Below, one piece after another: positions 50,892 to 60,577 of a stretch of 64,000 nucleotides of DNA. Below the pieces are notes generated by a model that was not told the origin of the DNA, searched no databases, and saw nothing but the letters and a program-made list of their open reading frames with translations. The DNA is from Paracerasibacillus soli (GTDB lineage: Bacteria > Bacillota > Bacilli > Bacillales > Amphibacillaceae), in assembly GCF_034006335.1 (NCBI RefSeq), contig NZ_JAWDIQ010000003.1; one strand, given 5' to 3'. Position 1 is the first letter of the stretch, and each line of letters starts with the position of its first letter. Made by a program: the position numbers and the translations under genes.

Positions 50892-51261
50892 TCACTAATG
50901 CTGCAAATAAAGATGGGGAAAAATAAGTGGGCTTTTTGGAACAAGCTCTAAAAATAAAAAAGCCCCTTGCACGACTTCAGCAATCGTTGCAAAGGGAATA
51001 AAAAAACATCTATATTATTATTGTAACGTATATGACTCAATTCGTAAATGTTTCGGTTTATATATATTGAAGATAAAAAAAGGGGGGATTGGAACACGCA
51101 GTTGTCCTGAATACAATGCTATATTCTTTGCATGCCCAAATGGAAGTGTAAAATGAGTTCATTTTAATATCATGACCTTTTAAAAGTATAAAAAATAAAA
51201 CCAACCCGTCTGCAGCATTAGTGCTGAAAAATAAACTTTAATAAAGTAAAGGGGTTTCAAA
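50892..51261. other. Gap between ATPase and binding-protein genes
   Basis: A 370-base stretch with no supported gene. It contains the minus-oriented hairpin described separately and, at 51194-51255, the approach to the binding-protein ribosome site (AAAGGGG). Confidence 0.5.
50955..50999 (-). terminator. Minus-oriented terminator hairpin inside the operon gap
   Basis: CCCTTTGCAACGA/TCGTGCAAGGG stem; on the minus strand it is followed by a T6 run (complement of AAAAAAGCCCC). No minus-strand gene ends here, so it could end a short antisense or small RNA starting between 51000 and 51250. Confidence 0.55.
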
Positions 51262-52208
51262 ATGAAAAGATTTTTAATGTTTATTTCTCTTATTGTCCTA
51301 ACATTTGTTATTACGGCATGTGGTACAGATGACAATAAAAATGAAAAAGATGCAGCGTCTAACAGTGAGAATCAAACGATAACAATTGAGCATGAACTAG
51401 GTAAGACAGACGTATCTGTTAATCCTAAAAAAGTAGTCGTATTTGATTATGGTATACTGGACACTTTAGATAAAATAGGGGTTGATGTTGTAGGTGTTCC
51501 CCAAGCTACGGTTCCAAATTACTTGGAAAAGTACAAAAGCGATGACTACGAAAATGTCGGAAGTTTGAAGGAACCAATTTTGAGAAGATTGCCGAAATTG
51601 ACCCTGACTTGATTATAATTTCTGGACGTCAATCTGATGTATATGATGAATTAAGTAAACTTGGACCGACTATTTATTTAGGTGTTGACGCAACACGCTA
51701 CATGGATTCATTCCACGAGAATATGGATGTCGTTGCAAAGATCTTCTCTAAAGAAGACGAGATGGATAAAGAAGTAAAATCTATTGATGATGCAATTGCA
51801 GCTCTACATGAGAAAGCAGCAAATAGTGACCAAGAAGCACTCATTGTTTTAGCAAATGACGATAAAATTAGTGCTTACGGCTCAAATTCAGAATTTGGTT
51901 TGATTCATGACGTATTTGGTGTAAAACCGGTTGATAATAAAATTGAAGCTTCTACACACGGTATGAATGTTTCATTCGAATATGTTGTTGAACACGACCC
52001 TGATTTACTTTATGTGATTGATCGTGGTGCAGCGATTGGTGAAAAATCTTCTGCAAAACAAGTTGTTGAAAATAAGCTTGTGAAAAAGACAAAAGCGTAT
52101 CAAAATGATAATATTACTTATTTAAATCCTGAGTATTGGTATCTTTCTGGCGGTGGATTACAGTCAATAAAAGAAATGGTCGATGAAATAGACGGCAGCA
52201 TAAAATAA
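51262..52208 (+). CDS. yclQ: Ferric-siderophore-binding lipoprotein (YclQ-like), one frameshift
   Basis: FhuD/FepB-type binding protein: signal peptide with lipobox VITACGTD; FDYGILDTLDKIGVDVVGVPQ; ARG-type Fe-complex contacts in HGMNVSFEYVVEHDPDLLYVIDRG; LNPEYWYLSGGGL at the end. A missing A at 51575 breaks it; restored it reads KEPNFEKIAEIDPDLIIISG, about 316 residues. Best match in layout is YclQ, which binds petrobactin. Its own ribosome site and the hairpin gap suggest separate expression level. Confidence 0.92.
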
Positions 52209-52214
52209 TTATAT

Positions 52215-52258
52215 ATATCCCTTGGAGCGAGTGATCGCATTCAAGGGAGTTTTTTCTT
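52215..52258 (+). terminator. Terminator after yclQ
   Basis: CCCTTGGA/TCAAGGG stem with a GCGA/TCGC inner pair, followed by T6. Confidence 0.75.
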
Positions 52259-52396
52259 TATGTATCTGTAATTTGATACATGCACTACTTAAAATGGTAA
52301 CTGCTATATAAAAAGTGTAAGTTAAAATGGTTGCTTTTATGTTGTTTACTATGTTTGAATGGACGCATACACTATAATGAAATGAGGATTTTATTG

Positions 52397-53089
52397 ATGA
52401 AAAAAACATATTTACTTTTAATAGCAGTCCTGTTTGCAGTCGTTTTAACTGCTTGTAATAGTGATAAAGATAAAGAAAAAGATACGAAGCAAGCTGACAT
52501 GGAAAAGTTAGAAGTGACAGATGCGGAAAAGGTTGCAAATGATAAAGTTGTTTTAGAAGTGAACGATGAAAAAGTAAATGGTAATAAATATAACACCGCA
52601 TATATTCAAACAAAAATGCGTCTTTATCAAATTGGACAAGATATTGATGATTTGGAACAAGTGAAGGACAAGACATTGGATGAGCTAATTGCCCAAGAAT
52701 TGCTCCGTCAGGAAATTGAGAATAAGGGATTTTCGGTGTCAAATAAAGATGTAGATGCAGAATATGAAGCAATTAAAAAGGAAAATGGCGATCAACTAAA
52801 AGCTTATTTGAAGGAATTCTCTATGACAGAAGATGATTTTAAAGAGCAAGTAAAGTATAGCTTAGCTTTGGAAAAATATTTAGACAAAGAAGTAAAAACT
52901 CCAAAGGTTTCTGACAAAGAGATAAAAGACATGTATGATAAATTAAAGGAAAATAATGATGACATACCGGAATATAAGGATGTAGCAGATATTATTAAAG
53001 AACAGTTAGAACAGCAAAAGAAAGAAGAAGAATTAAAAACAATAATAGATGCATTAGAAGAGAAGGCCGAAGTGAAGAAGCTAATATAA
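52397..53089 (+). CDS. Lipoprotein with SurA N-terminal-like foldase domain
   Basis: A 230-residue lipoprotein (lipobox LTACNSDK, GAGG before the ATG). After a charged linker it has the SurA/PrsA-type helical chaperone domain: VNDEKVNGNKYNTAYIQTK, LDELIAQELLRQEIENKGFSVSNKDVDAEYE and a long FKEQVKYSLALEKYLDKEV helix. There is no parvulin (PPIase) domain, so it is a chaperone-only relative of PrsA/SurA that probably helps fold proteins at the outer face of the membrane. Confidence 0.82.
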   Translation: MKKTYLLLIAVLFAVVLTACNSDKDKEKDTKQADMEKLEVTDAEKVANDKVVLEVNDEKVNGNKYNTAYIQTKMRLYQIGQDIDDLEQVKDKTLDELIAQELLRQEIENKGFSVSNKDVDAEYEAIKKENGDQLKAYLKEFSMTEDDFKEQVKYSLALEKYLDKEVKTPKVSDKEIKDMYDKLKENNDDIPEYKDVADIIKEQLEQQKKEEELKTIIDALEEKAEVKKLI

Positions 53090-53096
53090 TATTGTA

Positions 53097-53137
53097 AAAG
53101 GGCTGCTGAATGGTTGAGAAGCGGCTCTTTTTTAATA
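53097..53137 (+). terminator. Terminator
   Basis: GGGCTGCT paired with AGCGGCTC, followed by T6. Confidence 0.7.
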
Positions 53138-53139
53138 CA

Positions 53140-53480
53140 GGCAAACTGGCCAGTAAGACCCTACTTTCTATCATATGATTGGGGAAAATGAAAGAGTGAT
53201 AAAAGTACGTGAGGTTGGTTTAAATTTCAATCTTGGAAACTAAAAAAATCCAAATATCTCCAAGTTGAAAAACCGTCAGAGTAAGCATGATGATGTAACC
53301 TTTTCCGTTTTTTTCTATAACCTGCACGATTTCAGTTTAAATGAATAGTATAATAGCCCAATCATATATTTTATTGTTAACATTACATTTACTTCACAAC
53401 TGATGTAAAATTTATCTATTTGTGTGGAAAGCTAAGCAGATTTTCAGTACAATATAAAGGATGGATAGTTTATAGTTAAA
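53140..53480. other. Noncoding gap before murB
   Basis: 340 AT-rich bases; no gene, repeat or RNA supported. The end contains the presumed murB promoter. Confidence 0.5.
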
Positions 53481-53493
53481 GGATTGATTGTCA

Positions 53494-54432
53494 ATGGTAA
53501 ATAGCCATGAACATATATATCAAGCGTTATTAGCAATTACGTCAGAAGAGAATGTATTGTTAAATGAACCATTAAAAAAGCACACGTATACACATTTGGG
53601 TGGTCCTGCTGACTTTTTTGTGACTCCGGAGACGTATGCGGAAGTACAAGAAATCATGAAGCTTGCCAATAAAGAACATATACCTTTTACATTATTGGGG
53701 AACGGTTCGAATTTGATTGTAAAAGATGGCGGTATCCGTGGTATTGTAATGAACCCGTATAAATTAAACAAAATTGAAACTACTGGTACAACACTTGTTG
53801 CTCAAAGTGGTGCACGTATTATTGATGCCTCACGTGAGGCGTTGGCTGCAAAGCTTACAGGATTAGAGTTCGCATGTGGTATTCCTGGTTCTGTTGGTGG
53901 TGCATTATATATGAATGCAGGTGCATATGGTGGTGAGGTTAAAGACGTTTTACAAAGTGCGATTGTTGTAACGAGAGAAGGGGAATTGCTTGAACTGCAA
54001 GCAGAGGATTTAGATTTGTCCTACCGTACAAGTAATATTCCGTCAAACGGTTATATTGTTCTTGAAGCAACCTTTTTACTCCAAATCGGAAATTATGAAG
54101 AAATAAAAGCAGTAATGGATGACCTCACATTTAAGCGTGAATCGAAACAACCTTTGGAGTACCCATCATGTGGAAGTGTGTTTAAACGCCCACCTGGGTA
54201 TTTTGCGGGTAAGCTCATTCAAGATAGTGGGCTACAGGGCAAGCAAATTGGTGGGGCGCAAGTCTCGCTGAAACATGCCGGTTTTATTGTGAATATTGCA
54301 GATGCTACAGCAAATGAATATATTGATTTAATTCATCATGTGCAAGATACAGTGATGAAGAACTTTGGTGTCCGTTTAGAAGAGAAGTCCGCATTATTGG
54401 AGACGATCAACAATAAAGCTCATGAGGATTAA
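53494..54432 (+). CDS. murB: UDP-N-acetylenolpyruvoylglucosamine reductase
   Basis: FAD/NADPH reductase making UDP-MurNAc for peptidoglycan. Seen: YTHLGGPADFFVTPET, LLGNGSNLIVKDGGIRGIV, GLEFACGIPGSVGGALYMNAGAYGGEV, SYRTS, and the type IIa YPSCGSVFKRPPGYFAGKLIQDSGLQG with the catalytic Ser, ending AGFIVN. ATG at 53494 is 10 bases after AAGGA; an in-frame TTG at 53488 is the alternative. Intact, 312 residues. Confidence 0.96.
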   Translation: MVNSHEHIYQALLAITSEENVLLNEPLKKHTYTHLGGPADFFVTPETYAEVQEIMKLANKEHIPFTLLGNGSNLIVKDGGIRGIVMNPYKLNKIETTGTTLVAQSGARIIDASREALAAKLTGLEFACGIPGSVGGALYMNAGAYGGEVKDVLQSAIVVTREGELLELQAEDLDLSYRTSNIPSNGYIVLEATFLLQIGNYEEIKAVMDDLTFKRESKQPLEYPSCGSVFKRPPGYFAGKLIQDSGLQGKQIGGAQVSLKHAGFIVNIADATANEYIDLIHHVQDTVMKNFGVRLEEKSALLETINNKAHED

Positions 54433-54437
54433 AGATA

Positions 54438-54476
54438 GAAAAGCATTGCTTCCAAAAAGATGGGCAATGCTTTTTC
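54438..54476. terminator. Bidirectional terminator
   Basis: AAAAGCATTGC/GCAATGCTTTTT stem between the murB and ehuA ends. Confidence 0.88.
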
Positions 54477-54524
54477 TTCTGAGTAAAGAGCGCTTTACTT
54501 GGAACTATAATCTTAACTGTAATG

Positions 54525-55361
54525 TTATGAAGAAGAGAAGGAGTTGCCATTACGGAATCTGTGTAAAAAGCTTTGCAGACGTTCGTTATTAGAACTCTCT
54601 AATACTTCTGTTGGCGTACCTTGTTCGGCAATGATTCCGTTATCTAAAAATACAATCCGATCGGCAATTTCTTGAGCAAAATCCATTTCATGTGTGACAA
54701 GTACCATTGCCATATCGCCTTTATTCGCAATATCACGTATGACCTCTAAAACCTCACCAACAAGTTCGGGATCTAAAGCAGAGGTAACTTCGTCAAATAA
54801 CATAATTTTTGGCCGCATTACCAATGCTCTTGCCATCGCAACTCGTTGCTTTTGTCCACCGGAAAGTTGGCTAGGATAATTATCTAATTTATCCCCTAAA
54901 CCAACTTTTTCTAGCATTTCAATCGAACGCTTTTTTGCAGTTTGTTTGTCTATCTTTTTCACGTGAATCGGTGCAGACATACAATTTTCCAGTATTGTCA
55001 TATGGGGAAAAAGATTAAAATGTTGAAACACCATACCGATATCACCGCGAACACTGCGTAAGTGTTTTTCGTTTGCTCTAAATACTTTGCTGTCTTTTTC
55101 CATCTTCCATAGATTACGACCATCAACTATAATATCGCCTAATGTTGGCTCTTCTAGCGTCATTAACATACGAATAATCGTTGTTTTTCCTGAACCACTT
55201 GGACCAATTAAAGCAACTTTTTCTGATGGCATAATATCTAAATTGATACCTTTTAATACTTCCAATTCTCCAAATGATTTATGAACATCGCGATATTTCA
55301 CAATTGGTTCTATCGCATTCCTTTTTTGTGAATTCTCTTTTACAGAAATGGAACTATCCAT
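54525..55361 (-). CDS. ehuA: EhuA ATPase of the ectoine/hydroxyectoine importer
   Basis: A 278-residue ABC ATPase of the polar amino acid class: Walker A GPSGSGKTT, Q-loop FQHFNLFPH, signature LSGGQKQR, Walker B IMLFDEVTSALDP, switch His in VTHEMDFA. The Walker B end is DEVTSALDP rather than DEPTSALDP, seen in EhuA-type proteins. Last gene of ehuBCDA; its ATG overlaps the ehuD stop by 8 bases. Confidence 0.9.
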   Translation of the reverse strand: MDSSISVKENSQKRNAIEPIVKYRDVHKSFGELEVLKGINLDIMPSEKVALIGPSGSGKTTIIRMLMTLEEPTLGDIIVDGRNLWKMEKDSKVFRANEKHLRSVRGDIGMVFQHFNLFPHMTILENCMSAPIHVKKIDKQTAKKRSIEMLEKVGLGDKLDNYPSQLSGGQKQRVAMARALVMRPKIMLFDEVTSALDPELVGEVLEVIRDIANKGDMAMVLVTHEMDFAQEIADRIVFLDNGIIAEQGTPTEVLESSNNERLQSFLHRFRNGNSFSSS

Positions 55362-56073
55362 TCATTACCGCTCCTTTACTTTCTTGAATAACTTCTTTTT
55401 TGTCAAAACGACGATTCATTTTTTCCTCTAGCTTTCGAATTAAAATTGCAGAAGGATAACTTATAATAAGAAATAGTAGCGCTACAATTGTTAATGACTC
55501 TAAATATCTAAAATGCTGTGATCCAAAAGTGTTTGCTAAATGTAGGATTTCTACCACTCCAATTGTAGCAGCTAATGGTACTTCCTTAAATAAAATGATG
55601 AAGTAATTCCCAAGCATAGGGATAGTTGGTGGTAATGCTTGTGGCAAAATTACTTTCGTCCACTTCTGAGCGGTTGAAAAGTTTAATGCTTTTGCTGCTT
55701 CCCACTGACCGTTATCAACACTCTCAATCCCGGAACGATATACCTCGCTTATATACGTACTAAAGTGTAAACCAAGTCCGATTGTACCACATATAAACGG
55801 ACTGAATGTCAAAGTCTCACCGATATAGGGCAAGGTTGGCAACGCATAAAAGATGAAAAATAGCTGAATTAAAGGTGGTGTGGAACGAATAAATTCCATC
55901 GTCCATGTTACAATCCAATTAATTGGCTTAATTGGTATACGCTTAAGTAGCGTCCAAACAAAACCAAATATTAATGCAAATGCAAAGCAAGAAAAAGTCA
56001 AGCCAATTAACATGTACAGTCCCTTTGATACAATTGGTATTGCTTCAAAAAATAAATCCCAACGCCAATTCAT
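55354..56073 (-). CDS. ehuD: EhuD permease of the ectoine/hydroxyectoine importer
   Basis: A 239-residue HisM-type permease starting MNWRWDLFFEAIPIVSKGL with the characteristic EYIRSTPPLIQLFFIFYALP-like segment (FIRSTPPLIQLFF) and the EAA loop EAAKALNFSTAQKWTKVILPQALPPTIP. Five membrane segments. Overlaps ehuC at its start and ehuA at its end. Confidence 0.9.
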   Translation of the reverse strand: MNWRWDLFFEAIPIVSKGLYMLIGLTFSCFAFALIFGFVWTLLKRIPIKPINWIVTWTMEFIRSTPPLIQLFFIFYALPTLPYIGETLTFSPFICGTIGLGLHFSTYISEVYRSGIESVDNGQWEAAKALNFSTAQKWTKVILPQALPPTIPMLGNYFIILFKEVPLAATIGVVEILHLANTFGSQHFRYLESLTIVALLFLIISYPSAILIRKLEEKMNRRFDKKEVIQESKGAVMNG

Positions 56074-56699
56074 TCACTTGCCACCCCCTTCTTTGAAATA
56101 TCCTCCATTTTTCGTGATAGAAAAATCAGTGGAAGTGCAAGGATAAAATAAAAGACGAGTAATAATAAATAAACAGTAGGGGCCATGGATAAATTCGAAC
56201 TTCTTAATATATTTCCATGATAGAGAATATCTGTCATTCCAATTAGGGATACAAGAGAAGTTGCTTTGACAACTTGAATTAAATAGTTACCAAATTCCGG
56301 CAACATCATTCGAATGGCTTGTGGAAGAATCACAAGTCGCATTCTTTGAAAACGAGACATATTCAATGCTGTTGCTGCTTCTGACTGTCCTTCCGCCACT
56401 GATAAAATGGAACCCCGAACAATTTCAGACATATAAGCCCCGTAGTTAAGGGAGATGGCCAATACTCCCGCCATTAATCCACTTCCTATATTAATGTTAA
56501 ATAACATTGGTATGGCATAATAAAACCAAAAGAGTTGGACAATGAGTGATGTTCCACGAAATATCTCTACATAAAAGGCAGTAATCTTCCGAATAAAAAA
56601 GTTGTTCGATAGTCGGCAAAACCCCGCAATAAATGCAAATATATAAGCAAGTATTGCAGATAAGACTAGGACATTAATCGTTACAGTAATTCCTCTCAT
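56070..56699 (-). CDS. ehuC: EhuC permease of the ectoine/hydroxyectoine importer
   Basis: HisM-type permease with VEIFRGTSLIVQLFWFYYAIP and the EAA loop EAATALNMSRFQRMRLVILPQAIRMMLPEFGNYL. The ATG at 56699 has no ribosome site and trims the N-terminus. The frame stays open upstream through INAIIEVFPAL, and GAGGAG lies 9 bases before an in-frame ATT at 56732 (6 before ATA at 56735), so the true start is probably there, either as a rare AUU start or with a base error. About 209-220 residues. Confidence 0.85.
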   Translation of the reverse strand: MRGITVTINVLVLSAILAYIFAFIAGFCRLSNNFFIRKITAFYVEIFRGTSLIVQLFWFYYAIPMLFNINIGSGLMAGVLAISLNYGAYMSEIVRGSILSVAEGQSEAATALNMSRFQRMRLVILPQAIRMMLPEFGNYLIQVVKATSLVSLIGMTDILYHGNILRSSNLSMAPTVYLLLLVFYFILALPLIFLSRKMEDISKKGVASE

Positions 56700-56784
56700 T
56701 AAAGCAGGAAATACTTCTATTATGGCATTAATTATACTTCACTCCTCTACTTTACGTTTAAATATAATAAAACAGTTAGGATGA

Positions 56785-56826
56785 AAAACAGGGCCACTCT
56801 CCCTGGGCAAGGGAGAGAGACCCTGT
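56785..56826 (-). terminator. Internal terminator between ehuB and ehuC
   Basis: CAGGG/CCCTG and CTCTCCCT/AGGGAGAG stems with T5 on the minus strand. It should let the binding protein be made in excess over the permease genes. Confidence 0.8.
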
Positions 56827-56868
56827 GGAGTTTTTGTTTTCATATAGGGTCTTTGAGCCCTATTATGT

Positions 56869-57738
56869 TTACTTGATTTCACCACTACAGATTTTTTCAG
56901 TAGTGATATCGCTTGGAACACTATTTGTTTCTCCATTAAAATAGTTATTATCTAAAATTTCAGCGACAGTACCATCTTCTTTTAACTTCTTAAGTGCTTC
57001 ATTGTATGCTTCTCTTAGCTCATTATCGTCCTTATGAAAAGCTGCTGCACCGTAACTTGGATTACCGTCGACATCTGGCTGTTCGAAGTCCTCCACAAAT
57101 TCTAGTTTGTCGGAGTTTAATGATTCTAGTGCCATTCTAACCGTTGCTTCTGTTCCTGTAGTAGCATCTGCACGACCTGATTCTACCGCAGCAAATGTTG
57201 CTGGGATGTCTGGAGCACTTTGAATTTGAGCAGCATCAACACCTGTTTCCTTTAGAAAACCGATTTCAGTTGCACCTTCCATAACAGAAACTGTGATATC
57301 CGTATTATTTGCGATATCTTCATAACTTTTTAGTCCTAGTGGATTTCCGGCTTGTACGATTAGTCCTTCGCCATATTGCATTTCAGGATCACCAAAGGCA
57401 ACGTTTTCACAACGGTCAGGCATAATAGCCATTCCAGCAGTAATGACATCAAATTGTTTCGCATTTACTCCTGAAACAAGTTGACCAAAATCTGATAATT
57501 TCCCTTCAACCTCATCTATGCCTAATTCTTTAAAAACAGCTTTCGCAATGTCCACAGCTGCTCCTTTTAGTTCGCCATCATCATCTTCATATGCGTAAGG
57601 CTTTTCATTTGCAAAGCCAACTGTAACTTTCCCAGCATCTTTTAATTTTTGTAGTGATTGATCATCACCTTCCGAATTACAAGCTGCAAGTAAAATAATA
57701 GATAAACCTAATACAATTGTTATTAAAAGTTTTCTCAC
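56869..57738 (-). CDS. ehuB: EhuB ectoine/hydroxyectoine-binding lipoprotein
   Basis: A 289-residue family 3 solute-binding lipoprotein. GTG at 57738 is 7 bases after GGAGG; lipobox LLAACNSE. Seen: KVTVGFANEKPYAYEDDDGELKG, FGQLVSGVNAKQFDVITAGMAIMPDRCENVAFGDPE, the last being a hallmark of EhuB, and VSVMEGATEIGFLKE. Binds ectoines for import as compatible solutes or nutrients. Gene order ehuB-C-D-A is exactly that of known clusters. Confidence 0.92.
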   Translation of the reverse strand: MRKLLITIVLGLSIILLAACNSEGDDQSLQKLKDAGKVTVGFANEKPYAYEDDDGELKGAAVDIAKAVFKELGIDEVEGKLSDFGQLVSGVNAKQFDVITAGMAIMPDRCENVAFGDPEMQYGEGLIVQAGNPLGLKSYEDIANNTDITVSVMEGATEIGFLKETGVDAAQIQSAPDIPATFAAVESGRADATTGTEATVRMALESLNSDKLEFVEDFEQPDVDGNPSYGAAAFHKDDNELREAYNEALKKLKEDGTVAEILDNNYFNGETNSVPSDITTEKICSGEIK

Positions 57739-57744
57739 CAATAA

Positions 57745-58350
57745 ACCTCCCAAGAATATAGAAAAACGTAGTATGTTACATGAGAAAATATTAGATACCC
57801 GGGCAATGCACCTCATGTAGGCATACTATAATACTATCGATTCAGAAAAATGTAATCAAATGCAGTAAAGTTTGATATTTATGAAAACAATTGGATATAA
57901 AGCGATGAGAAAACATAAGCTTTGTGAACCTAAAACATCCTCCAATTTGGTCTACTTTCCTTCATATTCCCGACAATCGATAAAAAAGTAAAGTAAATTG
58001 TAAACTAAAAAAACACTTGTTGTTCTTTAAAGTTTACCATTTGTTAATTTATGTCTTTAATAGCATATAGTGTAACAGCATTTTATAAATAGAAATGGAT
58101 TAGAAAAATCTAGCTTTTCATTAGTGCCAAGTATAAAATAGTAGGCACCTCTGCGAATTTTTATGTATTTGGATTAAAAATGACTATATCTTTATAGAAT
58201 ATAAGTAATTGGCTATTATATCTTGCATCATAGATGTGTATGGAAAGGAAAATTTTGTAATCGAATATTAGGCTTTATAAATAGTTGCATAAATATTATT
58301 TCTCATTATAGTAGAATGTAGTAAGTAATGATTGTGATGCTTTGCGACTA
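57745..58350. other. Divergent-side noncoding gap
   Basis: About 600 AT-rich bases upstream of ehuB and of ytzI. No frame with a ribosome site, no RNA gene and no repeat that I can support. It presumably contains both promoters. Confidence 0.5.
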
Positions 58351-58371
58351 CGGTACAAAGGAGTGTAAGGC

Positions 58372-58530
58372 GTGGTTTATTACGTTATTGCGATGGTAGC
58401 GATTTGTGTCATTGTGCTAATCATGTCACTGGTAACAGTTTCCAAGGGGTATGCATATAAGCATGTTGTCGACCCACTACCGGAAAATGAAGGAACAAAT
58501 AACAAAGTGGAAGGTATAGGAAAGAAATAA
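58372..58530 (+). CDS. ytzI: YtzI-like small membrane protein
   Basis: A 52-residue protein, too short for many gene finders. GTG start 8 bases after AAAGGAG. One N-terminal membrane helix (VIAMVAICVIVLIMSLVTV) then SKGYAYKHVVDPLPE, the conserved segment of YtzI. Function unknown. Confidence 0.8.
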   Translation: MVYYVIAMVAICVIVLIMSLVTVSKGYAYKHVVDPLPENEGTNNKVEGIGKK

Positions 58531-58550
58531 AAGAAATTTGGATGGACAAA

Positions 58551-58600
58551 CCATTAGATCACACAAATAAAGTGTTGTGTAGTCTAATGGTTTTTTTAAA
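58551..58600 (+). terminator. Terminator after ytzI
   Basis: CCATTAGA/TCTAATGG outer stem with ACAC/GTGT inner pairs, followed by T7. Confidence 0.8.
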
Positions 58601-58710
58601 TATGTATTAGGGGTAAATTAACATGCTTCTGTATAAAGTCCCCTCGTAATAAGAGATAATGGAAGGGATAGAAACTTTAAATAAATCTATATGTATGAGG
58701 TGTGCATATC

Positions 58711-59197
58711 GTGTTTAGCACGTTAATATGGTGGATTGTTATCATATTTTTCTTTCTTGGAAGCTTAATCGGGTTGTTGTTCCCGATTATTCCATCTACG
58801 CTTTTTTTTTGGTGGGTTTTTCTTATCTACCATTTTGCGTTAAGCTCAGAACAATTAGGCGTGTTTTTTTGGGGAAGTATGATTGCTTTAACAATTGTGC
58901 TCTTTTTTGCTGATATCCTCGCCAATAGTTATTTTGTAAGAAAGTTTGGTGGAAGTGTTGGGCGAACGATCAGCAGTGATTGGAATTGTTATTGGATCTT
59001 TTGTTATCCCGCCGTTTGGCATATTTATTGTACCGTTAGTTCTCGTTTTTATTGTGGAATTATTGCAGGGCCGACCATTTTTTGTTGCAATGAAGGTGGC
59101 AGTTGGATCATTCATTGGATTTTTTAGTGGGACAATTGCTAAAATAGTAATACAAATTATCATGATTATTTGGTTTTTAATTGTTGTTATTTTTTAG
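58711..59197 (+). CDS. DUF456 family membrane protein, one frameshift
   Basis: About 162 residues with four or five membrane segments. GTG at 58711 is 8 bases after GAGGTG. Features: FFFLGSLIGLLFPIIPSTLFFW at the N-terminus and, after a frame change near 58953, GERSAVIGIVIGSFVIPPFGIFIVP, the DUF456 glycine-rich core. Function unknown. Confidence 0.8.
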
Positions 59198-59245
59198 GAA
59201 AAATAAGGATTAAATTATTCAAATTTAAGGTGAAGAGGGATGAAG

Positions 59246-60085
59246 ATGAAATTTCCAGCACGCGTCATCACAATTGCGGGATCTGCATCAGGAGGAAGTG
59301 CAGGAATCCAGGCTGATTTAAAAACATTTCAAGAGTTAGATGTGTATGGGATGAGTGTCGTAACTGCAATTGTAGGAAGACATCCAGAAACAGGAAAAAA
59401 TGTTCACGCGATGACATTAGAAGCAATAGAAGCGCAATTTGATACAGCAATGAAGCAAGTAGGTGCAGATGCATTAAAGACGGGGATGCTTTTTTCAAAA
59501 GAAGTTATTATTCGCACTGCAGAATTAATCCATCGTGCGTCGATTAAAGATATTGTCGTAGACCCGGTTATGGTCGGTAAATTAGATTCAAAACTTTTAG
59601 CAGATGATGCAATCGATGCATTGAAGGAAAAGTTAATTCCACATGCAACAATTATTACACCGAATATTCCGGAGGCCCTCCTTTTTACTAGATGATAGAA
59701 AAATTGATGACGTAGATGGATTAAAACAAGCAGCGATTGATTTATTCTCTTTAGGATCAAAATATGTCCTTGTAAAAGGTGGCCGATTAACAGGACCAGC
59801 CGTTGACGTATTATTTGATGGAAAACAATTACAACATTAGAAGCACCACGAATTGATACAGTTAACACAAGTGGTGCGGGGTGTTCTTATTCTGCAGCAA
59901 TTTGTGCGTATCTTGCGAAGGGTAATAAAGTAGAGGAAGCTGTTCGTTTAGCAAAAGGCTTTGTCACAACAGCTATTCAATATGGTTTTTCGTATAATGA
60001 AATGGTCGGTCCCACCTATCATGCAGCACACCATAAATTTGGAGAGGCACATGAAATAAAAGTAGCTCAAGAATTAGTTAAATAA
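59246..60085 (+). CDS. pdxK: Pyridoxal/HMP kinase (ThiD-like), two frameshifts
   Basis: Ribokinase-fold kinase phosphorylating pyridoxal or hydroxymethylpyrimidine. Seen: TIAGSASGGSAGIQADLKTFQELDVYGMSVVTAI, ADALKTGMLFS, VVDPVMVGK, ITPNIPEAS, KYVLVKGGRL and the anion-hole NTSGAGCSYSAAI. An extra C at 59676-59678 and a missing A at 59822-59825 split it; corrected length about 280 residues. The B. subtilis PdxK shares the pattern. ATG at 59246 fits the GAAGAGG site better than the ATG at 59240. Confidence 0.9.
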
Positions 60086-60087
60086 AA

Positions 60088-60138
60088 AAACAACGCACAA
60101 AAGGCGCTCATTGTAGCGCTTTTTTGCGTTGTTTTTAC
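60088..60138 (+). terminator. Terminator after pdxK
   Basis: Nested stem ACAACGCA/TGCGTTGT and AGGCGCT/AGCGCTT with T5 after. Confidence 0.9.
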
Positions 60139-60268
60139 ATTGTAAAGTAGGCCACAATTAGTAAAATGGTGAGAAATAGACTCGCATATTATAATTTGTT
60201 TTGCTATAGTAGTTTGTAAAGGGTTTCACAAGGCAATACTTCTAATAAGTTTATTGTTAAGGAGGTTG

Positions 60269-60549
60269 ATGAGGTCGGAAGAACATGATCATCGTCACGC
60301 GACAATTAGTTTAGAAGAAAAAGAAGACTTATTAGGTCTAGTTCATATGCGATTTGGCCATGTCCCAGAAGATGTAAAGAAGCAGATAATGGCTATTGAC
60401 CATCTGGATGTATTGGACCGATTATTTCTGTTGCAGTAAACGCTGCTAATTGGGATGTATTCGTCACAGAATTACAGCAAGGAGAAGAATCATTTAAAAT
60501 GACTGGTGATGGTTTTAATCCATTAGCGGAGAGAAAATCAGAACTATAA
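60269..60549 (+). CDS. Small protein of unknown function, one frameshift
   Basis: About 94 residues after restoring a base near 60433 (LDRLFLLAVNAANWDVFVTEL). The segment LLGLVHMRFGHVPEDVKKQIMAIDHLDVLDRLF resembles the short C-terminal DUF4351-type region of Rpn-family nucleases, but no nuclease domain is present. GGAGG is only 3 bases before the ATG. A stand-alone gene, function unknown. Confidence 0.6.
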
Positions 60550-60577
60550 ATAAAGCATATTAAAACGGGGGAATACA

